From Elusimicrobiaceae bacterium (GTDB taxonomy: Bacteria; Elusimicrobiota; Elusimicrobia; Elusimicrobiales; Elusimicrobiaceae): 48,014 nucleotides of DNA. Under the pieces are notes generated by a model. That model was not told the DNA's origin. It saw only the letters and a list, made by a program, of their open reading frames with translations, and did no database searches. Within the stretch, counting starts at the first letter, position 1. The number at the start of each line of letters is the position of its first letter. This document shows, piece after piece, positions 1 to 7,955 of the stretch. Made by a program: the position numbers and the translations under genes. The DNA lies in assembly GCA_017501565.1 (NCBI GenBank), contig JAFVWP010000125.1, forward strand, positions 1-48,014, given 5' to 3'.

Positions 1-1127
1 GCGGTTGCGTGGATATTGTAAACCTGGAAGGATTACAAAAAAAGTTGGAAAGCGGTAAAAAATTAAAAGTAAAACTCGGTTGTGACCCGACAAGTGCAGA
101 CTTGCACTTAGGCCACAGCGTAGCGCTTTCTTTATTGCGCCGCTTTCAGGATTTAGGGCATACGGCCGTCTTGGTCATTGGGGATTTTACCGCCGCCGTA
201 GGGGACCCGTCCGGCCGCGATTCCACCCGCCCGGTATTGGGACGCGAACAGATTTTAGAAAATGCCAAAACCTATACGGACCAAGCTTTCAAGGTGTTAG
301 ACCCCGCTAAAACGGAAATCCGTTTTAACAGCGAATGGTTGGACCCCTTTGTCAGCGGAAAAGAGCTTTTGCAAACCTTGCAAAAAGTAACCGTTGCGCA
401 AGTTTTAGAACGCGACGACTTTAAAAAGCGTATGGCCGCGGGCAGCCCGATCAGCATGTTGGAAGTATTATACAGCTTATTTCAAGGGCAAGATTCGGTG
501 GCACTTAAAGCCGATGTGGAGTTGGGCGGTACGGACCAAATTTTCAATTTACTCGTCGGCCGTCAATTACAAAAACAAAACGGACAAGAGCCGCAAGTAG
601 CCATGACCATTCCTTTGCTCGTCGGTACCGATGGGGTAAAGAAAATGTCTAAGTCCTATGGCAATTACGTGGGTTTAAACGATGCCCCTAATGACATGTT
701 CGGCAAGCTGATGTCTATTTCCGATGAATTAATGCTCAGCTATTACGAACTCTTAACCGCCGAAGATTTAACTGCCGTTAAAGCCTTGCACCCGATGGAA
801 GCCAAAAAGCAGTTAGCCTCTTTGCTGACGGCGCGTTTCCATGGGCAAGATGCGGCGCAAGCGGCGCGTGAAAACTTTGAAAAGGTCTTTTCCAAAAAAG
901 AAAACCCCGATGATATGCCCGTATTTAAACCGGAAGAAGGGGCTTTGCTGTCTGCCATTTTGTTCCAATCCGGTGCTGCCGCCAGCAAAAACAAAGCACG
1001 CGGGTTGATTGAGCAAGGTGCCGTCAGATTAAACGGCCAAAAAATCACCCAAGACGGACCTTTGTCTTTCCAAGACGGAGATGTCTTGCAAGCCGGCAAA
1101 AGAGCTTTCTTTAAACTTTCCCGTTAA
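1..1127 (+). CDS. tyrS: Tyrosyl-tRNA synthetase, 5' end cut off
   Basis: Class I aminoacyl-tRNA synthetase that charges tRNA-Tyr with tyrosine in the cytoplasm. The HIGH-type signature appears as DLHLGH near the start of the visible part, the KMSKS loop as KKMSKSYGN around residue 214, and the C-terminal about 60 residues look like an S4 RNA-binding domain. The frame is open to the window edge. The GTG at 9 is a poor start, because the homologous N-terminus normally has about 15-25 more residues before the xVDIVNLEGL segment; I therefore read the gene as truncated by the window and the GTG as an internal valine. It ends 9 nt before mltG, whose Shine-Dalgarno overlaps the tyrS stop, so the two are probably co-transcribed. 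The long internal helical region matches the bacterial TyrZ-like subfamily better than the E. coli TyrS subfamily; that subfamily call is a judgement. Confidence 0.96.
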   Translation, partial: GCVDIVNLEGLQKKLESGKKLKVKLGCDPTSADLHLGHSVALSLLRRFQDLGHTAVLVIGDFTAAVGDPSGRDSTRPVLGREQILENAKTYTDQAFKVLDPAKTEIRFNSEWLDPFVSGKELLQTLQKVTVAQVLERDDFKKRMAAGSPISMLEVLYSLFQGQDSVALKADVELGGTDQIFNLLVGRQLQKQNGQEPQVAMTIPLLVGTDGVKKMSKSYGNYVGLNDAPNDMFGKLMSISDELMLSYYELLTAEDLTAVKALHPMEAKKQLASLLTARFHGQDAAQAARENFEKVFSKKENPDDMPVFKPEEGALLSAILFQSGAAASKNKARGLIEQGAVRLNGQKITQDGPLSFQDGDVLQAGKRAFFKLSR

Positions 1128-1136
1128 GGAGCCTGT

Positions 1137-2108
1137 ATGAATAAGCGCGTCATTATTTTTCTTACGCTGTTTTTGTTATGCATAGTGTCAGGCGTGCTGT
1201 TCATAAAGGTTCACTATTTCAGCAAAGGCACGCCTGTATTGTTTGAAATCAAGCCCGGCCAAACAGCGGGCCAAGTGGCTTATCAGCTCAAAGAAAAAGG
1301 CATTATCAAAAGCACTGCTTGGTTTAAATTAATGCTGCGCCTGTCTGCTTCGGCTAAAGATTTAAAAGCCGGCAAGTATGATTTGCGTACCAATATGCCG
1401 GGAGAATCGGTATTAAACTGCATTAAAAGCGGTACTTGTCTGCATTTGAGCAAGTTTACCACCTTAGAAGGGTGGCGCAGTGAAGAAATTGCTGAATTAT
1501 TGGGGCAAGAAAACATCACCGACCCGCACGCATTCTTGGAAATTGTCCGCAAACGCCAATTGGAAGGGTATTTATTCCCTTCTACCTACCATTTTTCGGA
1601 AAATACCCCCGCATGGGCTGTAATAGATGCCATGGTCAACCAATACAACAGCCGCATCAAACCCTTGTTTAAGCAGTTCAAGACTGATCTGAGTGAAAAA
1701 GAGGTTCTCACTGTGGCCTCTATCGTGGAAAGAGAAGCGATTTTTCACGATGAAAGGCCCAAGATAGCGGCGGTCTATTTAAACCGCTTAAAAATAGGAA
1801 AACGCTTGGAAGCAGACCCTACCGTTCAATATGCCGTGGGGTTTAACTTCCGCGAAAACCGCTATTGGAAAAAGGGCCTTACCTATAAAGATTTACGTCA
1901 TCCGTCCCCCTACAATACTTATCGCCACAACGGCTTGCCTCCGGGCCCGATTGCTAACCCGAGCTATGAGTCTGTTAAGGCTGTCTTAAACCCCGAGCCT
2001 AATTTTGAAGCTATTTATTTTGTGGCGGATAATACGGGCCGGCACGATTTCAGCAAAACCTATAATGAACATATTTTAAAGAAAAATAAATACCGCAAAA
2101 AGAAATAA
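1137..2108 (+). CDS. mltG: Endolytic murein transglycosylase MltG (YceG-like)
   Basis: Inner-membrane lytic transglycosylase that cuts nascent glycan strands and is thought to set glycan length. A single N-terminal membrane segment (about residues 5-23) is followed by a LysM-like region and the YceG catalytic domain. The family signature ASIVERE (Glu198/Glu200) is present, followed by the conserved LNRLKIGKRLEADPTVQYA stretch and, near the C-terminus, the HPSPYNTYRHNGLPPGPI segment typical of the family. At 323 residues the length is normal. An AAGGAG site lies 7 nt before the ATG, overlapping the tyrS stop. A strong terminator follows the stop, so tyrS-mltG form the end of an operon. Confidence 0.95.
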   Translation: MNKRVIIFLTLFLLCIVSGVLFIKVHYFSKGTPVLFEIKPGQTAGQVAYQLKEKGIIKSTAWFKLMLRLSASAKDLKAGKYDLRTNMPGESVLNCIKSGTCLHLSKFTTLEGWRSEEIAELLGQENITDPHAFLEIVRKRQLEGYLFPSTYHFSENTPAWAVIDAMVNQYNSRIKPLFKQFKTDLSEKEVLTVASIVEREAIFHDERPKIAAVYLNRLKIGKRLEADPTVQYAVGFNFRENRYWKKGLTYKDLRHPSPYNTYRHNGLPPGPIANPSYESVKAVLNPEPNFEAIYFVADNTGRHDFSKTYNEHILKKNKYRKKK

Positions 2109-2121
2109 TCTATTACCGCCT

Positions 2122-2160
2122 AAAACCCCCGGGGGCTATTGGTACCGGGGGTTTTGTTTG
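2122..2160 (+). terminator. Rho-independent terminator of tyrS-mltG
   Basis: A perfect 11-bp stem, AAAACCCCCGG (2122-2132) with CCGGGGGTTTT (2145-2155), ends in a T-rich run 14 nt after the mltG stop. Confidence 0.85.
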
Positions 2161-2180
2161 AAGTAATATTTACAGAGCAA

Positions 2181-2209
2181 AAAAAGGCCCCCTTTCGGGA
2201 GCCTTTTTA
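2181..2209 (-). terminator. Terminator of the secreted coiled-coil gene
   Basis: On the minus strand a stem AAAAAGGCTCCC / GGGGGCCTTTTT with one mismatch and a GAAA loop lies 13 nt past the stop of the gene at 2222-3028. The A/T-flanked stem could also work in the other direction as a second terminator for mltG. Confidence 0.8.
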
Positions 2210-2221
2210 ATCTTTAGAGTC

Positions 2222-3028
2222 TTATTTTTGATACCACATTCTCCAACCGCCTTGGCCTTCTCTGTAAGAAGAGCACATCAAGTCATCAGCGGCTTTGAAG
2301 TCTTCTTGGTCCAAGAGTTTTACCCAAGAGGACGGCAGATGATATTGGTCTCTGTGGCCGTCTAAATGTTGTTTGTAAGTATCTACAAAGCTTCTGCACC
2401 AGGTATAATTCTCATCTTTATTGCAGTTTAAAGAGCAATAACCGCGGAATAAAGTATCGGCATCGTCTAATTTCAGGTAGAAAGAATGGTGCAATAAATA
2501 GGCCAAAATATCATCGTCTTGGGCATATTGGGTCGGCACGTTCAGCTCGTCTTTTTCTTCATTAGCCGAACAAATAAATTTTTTGTTAGCTAATCCGTAG
2601 TACATAAACTCTTTAACAGCGTCCAAGTTCGTGGTGGATACCACCGCACAGAAAAGCGGCAAACGGCCATAATCGGGCGTAGAAACCAATTCATGCGGCA
2701 ATTTGGGGTTTCTTCTGTTGTTAAACAAAAGATCCCTAAAAAGCTCAGTTTCTTCGTTTCGGGCCGCTTCATAAATTTTTTGCGGCGTGGCGGCTAAAGC
2801 CACTTGGCGATGGTGGGTTTCTTCGGCCAAAGCCATAATGCGGCTGGTTTGCGTGTTAATGACGTTTTGCAAGCTGTCCGCCGTATGTTTCAATTTATGA
2901 TTTCTTTGTTGCAGTTGGGCATTTTCTCTTTCAAGCTCTGTTCTGCTTTTGCGGTCTTTCGGGGCCGGGGCAGCTACTGCAGAAAGGGCCATCAACAGAG
3001 CCACCATGCAAATAAACATTTTTTTCAT
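2222..3028 (-). CDS. Secreted protein, coiled coil plus ankyrin-like region, function unknown
   Basis: A 268-residue protein not recognised as a named family. It has a signal peptide (MKKMFICMVALLMALSAVAA, likely cut after Ala20), a charged heptad-rich coiled-coil stretch at about residues 27-70, then a helical domain whose pattern (EAARNEETELFRDLL, PLFCAVVSTTNLDAVKEFM, DDDILAYLLHHSF) resembles two or three degenerate ankyrin repeats. The C-terminus carries several cysteines and aromatic residues. Export to the periplasm or cell surface is likely. The start is supported by a TAAGGAG site 7 nt upstream. It is a single-gene unit with its own promoter (3094-3122), a hairpin in its 5' leader and its own terminator. 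It resembles the ankyrin gene at 40309-41472 only in style, not in clear sequence. Confidence 0.8.
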   Translation of the reverse strand: MKKMFICMVALLMALSAVAAPAPKDRKSRTELERENAQLQQRNHKLKHTADSLQNVINTQTSRIMALAEETHHRQVALAATPQKIYEAARNEETELFRDLLFNNRRNPKLPHELVSTPDYGRLPLFCAVVSTTNLDAVKEFMYYGLANKKFICSANEEKDELNVPTQYAQDDDILAYLLHHSFYLKLDDADTLFRGYCSLNCNKDENYTWCRSFVDTYKQHLDGHRDQYHLPSSWVKLLDQEDFKAADDLMCSSYREGQGGWRMWYQK

Positions 3029-3043
3029 AATATAATCTCCTTA

Positions 3044-3077
3044 CCCAAACACGCCCAATAAATTGCCGTGTTTTGGG
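3044..3077 (-). promoter_or_regulatory. Hairpin in the 5' leader just before the ribosome site
   Basis: CCCAAACACG (3044-3053) pairs with CGTGTTTTGGG (3067-3077), about 10 bp with one bulge. In the mRNA of the gene at 2222-3028 it sits directly before the TAAGGAG site. It could control translation or mRNA stability; the role is inferred. Confidence 0.5.
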
Positions 3078-3093
3078 TTACCTTACACTCATT

Positions 3094-3122
3094 AGTATAA
3101 ATAAAACGGATTTGAAACGCAA
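3094..3122 (-). promoter_or_regulatory. Sigma70-type promoter for the secreted coiled-coil gene
   Basis: Minus strand TTGCGT (3117-3122), 17-nt spacer, TATACT (3094-3099). Predicted start near 3087 gives a leader of about 60 nt that includes the hairpin at 3044-3077. Confidence 0.65.
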
Positions 3123-3172
3123 GACCTAAATATTTTTTTTTGGACCTAGTTTCTTGTAGGCCAAAAGACCTA

Positions 3173-4267
3173 TTAGAGCTTTTGAAGCGTTTGGGCGATC
3201 CGTTCAGAAGCCGTCATCGGATCGGGCAGATTGAGTTTTGCGTAGTTTTCCGTCATCGTAGTTAAAATACAATTATTGGCGGCATTTAAAATGCGGTCCA
3301 TTAAGGTATAAAGCTCATTTTGAAGCGTGGAGCTTTCTTCCACCAAAGCCGCACAGCCTACGCTTTGCAAGATTTTGGCATTATAAAATTGGTGATTGGC
3401 GGCCGCGGTCGGTAAAGGCACCAGTAAGGCAGGTTTTTTGCAATAAATAAGCTCTGCCAATGTACCGGCCCCGCTGCGGCAGACCACCAAATCAGAAGCA
3501 TGAATCAAATCATAAATTTCATTGGAATAAGGCAATACTTTTACGCGGCTGGTTTTTCCGTAGCGGTTGGTAATGGACTGATACCAACGCTCTCCGCTGA
3601 TGTGAATAAATTGTATATCTTCATTTTCTGCTACCAGACGCTTGACCGCTTCAATTAAAGCCTGATTTAAGGCCTTGGCGCCTTGACTGCCGCCAAAAAG
3701 CAAAATGGTTTGATGCGCCGGGTTTAAGGATAAATCTTTTAATACTTTATTGCGGTTTACCTTTTCGGCAAATTCGGGGCGGATAGGGGTGCCCACCAAC
3801 AGGCTATTGCGAATTTTTTTATGTACGGGCAAACCCAACATAAACAAATCCGTAAAATAGGAACAAGCCTTATTGGCTAAGCCGATTTTGGTATTAGAGT
3901 CATGCACGGCCGTCTTAATCCCTTTACAATGGGCCGTAAAAATCAGCGGAAAAGAAACATATCCCCCGGTGCCGACGGCTACGTCCGGCTTAAATTCATC
4001 TACAATACGGCGGGTTTGGCGCAAAGATTTAATCAGCTTTCCCAAGAAAACAAAGTATTTAAAAATATTAATCGTACGCGGTAAAGCGCAGAAATCTATT
4101 TCATAGAATTTCAGTTTATGGTCTTCCAATACGCGCGCGGCGGGATCGCCTTTGCGTACGATAAAGAGTACGCTGCAATCTTGTTTATTAAGCAAGCGTC
4201 CCAAGGAAAAGCCCGGATAAAAATGTCCGCCGGTGCCACCGGCCGCAATTAAAAAACGTTTATTCAT
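3173..4267 (-). CDS. murG: UDP-GlcNAc:lipid I N-acetylglucosamine transferase MurG
   Basis: Peripheral inner-membrane glycosyltransferase that adds GlcNAc to lipid I to form lipid II. The N-terminal glycine-rich loop AAGGTGGHFYPG (residues 8-19), the second-domain motif LLFGGSQGAKALN and the nucleotide-binding C-terminal segment with CRSGAGTLAEL identify the family; 364 residues is the usual length. It is the last gene of the mnmE-to-murG run and begins 2 nt after the ftsW stop. The 143 nt after its stop carry no clear rho-independent terminator on this strand, only an imperfect hairpin followed by A residues. Confidence 0.96.
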   Translation of the reverse strand: MNKRFLIAAGGTGGHFYPGFSLGRLLNKQDCSVLFIVRKGDPAARVLEDHKLKFYEIDFCALPRTINIFKYFVFLGKLIKSLRQTRRIVDEFKPDVAVGTGGYVSFPLIFTAHCKGIKTAVHDSNTKIGLANKACSYFTDLFMLGLPVHKKIRNSLLVGTPIRPEFAEKVNRNKVLKDLSLNPAHQTILLFGGSQGAKALNQALIEAVKRLVAENEDIQFIHISGERWYQSITNRYGKTSRVKVLPYSNEIYDLIHASDLVVCRSGAGTLAELIYCKKPALLVPLPTAAANHQFYNAKILQSVGCAALVEESSTLQNELYTLMDRILNAANNCILTTMTENYAKLNLPDPMTASERIAQTLQKL

Positions 4268-4269
4268 TG

Positions 4270-5487
4270 TTATCGGTTCCTGTTTCTAAAATCCGTAAAA
4301 TCTTCGTGCCTGGGGGCTTGGGCCTGCGCTTCCGTTCCGGCCATATTGATAATGATACCCATCATCACAAGTGTCATAATGACCGAAGACCCCCCATAAG
4401 AGAAGAAGGGCAACGCAATCCCTTTAGGGGGCAAAAGACCGATAGCCATACCCATATTAAAAAAGGCCTGCAAACAAATGGTCAGGGTAAGGCCGAAGAT
4501 CGTCAGGCTGTGAAAGCTGTTTCGGGCCGCCCGGGCCAAACTGACCCCGCGTATGAGCAACCAACAAAACAAAGCCACCACACACAAAACCCCTATCAAA
4601 CCTACTTCTTCACACATTATAGAAAAAATAAAGTCCGTGTGCGCTTCCGGTAAGTATTCCAACTTTAATTCGCTATTGCCCAATCCCTTGCCGAACCACC
4701 CGCCGGAGCCCACCGCCAAAAAAGACAGATGCAGTTGGTAACCCGTCGTAGAAGCGGTAGCTTCCGGGTCTAAAAACGAAAGCAAACGTTTTAATCGGTA
4801 TCCGTAAAAAAGGAGCTGGTACAATAAAACCGGCACCGCCGCCAAACCTAAGAAAAACAAATGTTTCAAATTCGCCCCGGCTACAAACAACATAGCTATT
4901 AATACCGCCGCCATCAATAAAGGCGTGCCCAAATCGGGCGCCAGGCCGATTAATACAAAAGTAATGCCCGAAACGACCAAAGGCTTAGCTAACATTTTCC
5001 AATTTTTATTGAGTTTTCCTTGCACTTGCCCCAAATAATGAGCCACATATAACACCAAAGTTACCTTTGCAATTTCCGAAGGTTGCAGATTAAAGGGCCC
5101 CAAGTCTATCCAGCGGTGCACATTGGCAATAGGCTTAGTAAAAAGTACCGCTATTAAAAATCCCCAGGTAATATACATCAGCCAAATGGGGCTGAATGAG
5201 CGTTGTATTTTTACATAAAATTGCGACAAAAACAAAGCCGCCGCAACACCGATGGTATCAAACACAATCTGGCGGGTAAAATAGGACGAAGAATCAAAAG
5301 CCGAAGAAGAATACGTAAACACTAACCCGAAACAAATAAAGATAAATGTAATTAAAGCCAATTTTTGGTCCATAATAGGCGTCCACTCTTGCCGGGACGC
5401 GCCCCGTCCGGCAGAAGGCTGAAAAAAGGCCGTCTGTTTGGGTCTGAACGTATGCTTTTTAGCGGATTTTGAAAATAGTTTTTTCAT
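4270..5487 (-). CDS. ftsW: Septal peptidoglycan glycosyltransferase FtsW
   Basis: SEDS-family polytopic membrane enzyme that polymerises lipid II at the septum together with its class B PBP partner. About ten hydrophobic segments follow a basic N-terminal tail of about 35 residues. The family C-terminal signature is readable as GIALPFFSYGGSSVIMTL, and the extracellular-loop segment PEAHTDFIFS is typical of FtsW/RodA/SpoVE. FtsW is preferred over RodA because of its position between mraY and murG and next to an ftsI-type transpeptidase. murD, which usually lies between mraY and ftsW, is absent: the mraY stop is 4 nt upstream. Confidence 0.92.
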   Translation of the reverse strand: MKKLFSKSAKKHTFRPKQTAFFQPSAGRGASRQEWTPIMDQKLALITFIFICFGLVFTYSSSAFDSSSYFTRQIVFDTIGVAAALFLSQFYVKIQRSFSPIWLMYITWGFLIAVLFTKPIANVHRWIDLGPFNLQPSEIAKVTLVLYVAHYLGQVQGKLNKNWKMLAKPLVVSGITFVLIGLAPDLGTPLLMAAVLIAMLFVAGANLKHLFFLGLAAVPVLLYQLLFYGYRLKRLLSFLDPEATASTTGYQLHLSFLAVGSGGWFGKGLGNSELKLEYLPEAHTDFIFSIMCEEVGLIGVLCVVALFCWLLIRGVSLARAARNSFHSLTIFGLTLTICLQAFFNMGMAIGLLPPKGIALPFFSYGGSSVIMTLVMMGIIINMAGTEAQAQAPRHEDFTDFRNRNR

Positions 5488-5491
5488 AAAT

Positions 5492-6577
5492 TTAACGTAT
5501 CTTTAAAGAACCCAACGCCAATAACATCAGCATCGCGCCCATAATCCAAAAGCGCACAATCACTTTAGACTCCGGCACTCCGCACAATTCAAAGTGATGG
5601 TGAATCGGGGCCATTTTGAATAAACGTTTGCCATGGGTTAATTTAAAATAGCCCATTTGCAACATCACAGAAAGGGTTTCCAATACAAAAATACCGCCGG
5701 CAATCGGCAATAAAAGCTCTTGCTTTACACACAAGGCCGCCGTACCCAAAACGCCGCCTAAAAATAAAGAGCTGGTATCTCCCATAAACACACTGGCCGG
5801 GTAGGCATTAAACCATAAAAAGCCCAAACAGGCCCCCACCAAAGCCCCTAAGAAAATGGTAATTTCTCCGGCGCCGGGTACGTAGATAATTTTTAAATAA
5901 TCGGCAAAGTTAATATTGCCCGCCAAATAGGCAAAAACCGCATAGGTCAACGCGGCAAATACCATACAGCCGGCGGCTAAGCCGTCCAAGCCGTCGGTTA
6001 AGTTGGTCGCATTAGAAGCACCGACAATGACCAACATAGAAAATGCAAAATAGAAAATAGACAAGTCAATAAATGCTTTGCTCATATAAGGGATTAACAT
6101 AGACGTTGTATATTGTCCGTTGGGCGGGTTAAGCGCCAAATATCCCACTACCACCAAAGCCGTAAAGAGCTGAATGGTTAATTTTACCGAAGAAGAAATG
6201 CCTTCCGGGTTTTTCTTAACCAGCTTGGTATAGTCATCTAAAATACCGGCAAAGGCCAGGCTGATGGTTGTAAACAGCATAAGGCCGATATAAGCACTAT
6301 CCAAACGTGCCCACAAAAAAACACTGATTAAAAGGCTGATTAAAATTAACAGCCCCCCCATAGTAGGCGTCCCATTTTTAGACAGGTGGGAAGCCGGGCC
6401 GTATTCGCGCTCTATTTGCTGGATTTTAAAGGAGCGTAATTTGGCTATCAAAGCCGGCCCCAACAGCAAAGAAAGCAGAAAAGACGTGACAATCGCCCCG
6501 CCGGTACGAAAGGTAATGTAATTGAAGATATTTAAAAAACTTACATCATCTTTAAAAAGTGCCAAATAATACAGCAT
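5492..6577 (-). CDS. mraY: Phospho-MurNAc-pentapeptide translocase MraY
   Basis: Polytopic inner-membrane enzyme that moves phospho-MurNAc-pentapeptide from UDP to undecaprenyl phosphate, giving lipid I. The family motifs are visible: GTPTMGGLLI, the aspartate-rich DDYTKL, NATNLTDGLDGLA, FMGDTSSLFLGG, and the HHHFEL motif late in the protein. At 361 residues it has standard length. It lies between murF (3 nt upstream) and ftsW, in the classical dcw order but without murD. Confidence 0.97.
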   Translation of the reverse strand: MLYYLALFKDDVSFLNIFNYITFRTGGAIVTSFLLSLLLGPALIAKLRSFKIQQIEREYGPASHLSKNGTPTMGGLLILISLLISVFLWARLDSAYIGLMLFTTISLAFAGILDDYTKLVKKNPEGISSSVKLTIQLFTALVVVGYLALNPPNGQYTTSMLIPYMSKAFIDLSIFYFAFSMLVIVGASNATNLTDGLDGLAAGCMVFAALTYAVFAYLAGNINFADYLKIIYVPGAGEITIFLGALVGACLGFLWFNAYPASVFMGDTSSLFLGGVLGTAALCVKQELLLPIAGGIFVLETLSVMLQMGYFKLTHGKRLFKMAPIHHHFELCGVPESKVIVRFWIMGAMLMLLALGSLKIR

Positions 6578-6580
6578 AGA

Positions 6581-7927
6581 TTATATCTCCTTGAGTAATG
6601 TTTCAAAATTCATACTGCGCGAAGCTTTCAGCAAGCACGTCCCACCGCGTTTTTGAAGTAATTCTTTCAAAACAGGGGTCCACTCTTGCGCATTAACGCC
6701 ATAAAAGGTCTTAACGGAAGTGTCAGCCGCTAAAGCATCGGCGGCATATTTCATTTCCGGCCCGGCTAAAAAAGCGTAATCAATTTTATTATCCAACACC
6801 CAACGCGCAATTAAGCGGTGATAGTGTTTGGAGCTTTCCCCCAATTCTTTCATATCCCCCAAGACCGCAATGCGCGGGCTGGTGCCTTCTCTGCCCACAA
6901 TTTCCAAAGCATTTTGCATGCTGGCGGGGTTGGCATTATAACAATCTAAAATAAATTGCGTTTGGTCGCGTTGGATGCGTTCCATGCGCATCGGCATCGG
7001 CGTAAAGCTAAGTAAGCCTTTTTTAATATCGTCCATAAAAAGCCCCAAAGCAATTGCTGCCGCACAGGCCGCCGCGGCATTTAATTTATCGTGGCGTTGC
7101 AGTTTTACGTCAAATACATAGGCGGTGTCTTTATAGGTAAATGTAAAATTTTCAGTTTCCAAAATATGCAAAGCCGCCGAAGACGAAAAACCGAAAGAAA
7201 TGGCTTTGCCTTTATATTCTTGCAAGCGTGATAACATTACATCATCGGCATTATATACCAGCGTACCGCCCGGGGCTAAACAATCCACAATTTCCGTTTT
7301 CGTTTTATATACGCTTTCTAAATCTTTAAAAAATGCCAAATGTGCCGCAGATACATTGGTGATAACCGCCACGTCCGGCACGGCTAAAGATGCAATTTCG
7401 GCAATATCGCCCGGGTGGGACGCACCCAATTCAAAAACGCCGTATTCATGTTTGGGCTGAATTTCCAATAAAGAAAAAGGCACGCCGAATTGGTTATTAA
7501 AGTTTCCCATATTGGCGGCTGTTTCACCTGCCTGTTGGCAAATGGATTTAAGCATTTGTTTCGTGGTGCTTTTGCCGTTAGAGCCGGTAATAGCGGCCAC
7601 TTTTAAAGTGCTGTTCAAGCGGTGGTATTTTGCTACTTCCTGTAAGGCTTTCAACGTGTTTTCCACTTCCAACACATCTGCTTTTTCCCCGGCAAAACCA
7701 GCCCCGCGGCCTGTTTCCGCCTCCACCAAAGAGGCCCCTTTGCCGATGACATCTTCTATAAATGCATGGGCATCATGTGTCTGGCCTTTAAGTGCCCAAA
7801 AACAATCCCCCTTGGCTATCACACGACTATCGGTTACAAAGGCTTGCACCTTGGCTTGCGGGTCTTTTGCGTATAATTTTCCCCCGGTAATGGCGGCTAG
7901 TTTGGCTAACGTCAAATTAAGTTTCAT
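6581..7927 (-). CDS. murF: UDP-MurNAc-tripeptide-D-Ala-D-Ala ligase MurF
   Basis: Cytoplasmic ATP-dependent Mur ligase that adds D-Ala-D-Ala to the UDP-MurNAc tripeptide. The P-loop GSNGKST lies at residues 115-121; NMGNFNNQFGVP and the ExGxSHPGDI region are MurF-like rather than MurE-like, and YNANPASM is the conserved MurF segment. The start is supported by an AAGGAG site 7 nt before the ATG. It lies 28 nt after ftsI; murE, which normally sits between them, is missing from the cluster. Confidence 0.94.
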   Translation of the reverse strand: MKLNLTLAKLAAITGGKLYAKDPQAKVQAFVTDSRVIAKGDCFWALKGQTHDAHAFIEDVIGKGASLVEAETGRGAGFAGEKADVLEVENTLKALQEVAKYHRLNSTLKVAAITGSNGKSTTKQMLKSICQQAGETAANMGNFNNQFGVPFSLLEIQPKHEYGVFELGASHPGDIAEIASLAVPDVAVITNVSAAHLAFFKDLESVYKTKTEIVDCLAPGGTLVYNADDVMLSRLQEYKGKAISFGFSSSAALHILETENFTFTYKDTAYVFDVKLQRHDKLNAAAACAAAIALGLFMDDIKKGLLSFTPMPMRMERIQRDQTQFILDCYNANPASMQNALEIVGREGTSPRIAVLGDMKELGESSKHYHRLIARWVLDNKIDYAFLAGPEMKYAADALAADTSVKTFYGVNAQEWTPVLKELLQKRGGTCLLKASRSMNFETLLKEI

Positions 7928-7955
7928 ACTTTCTCCTTAAGATAAATCGTGCGGC

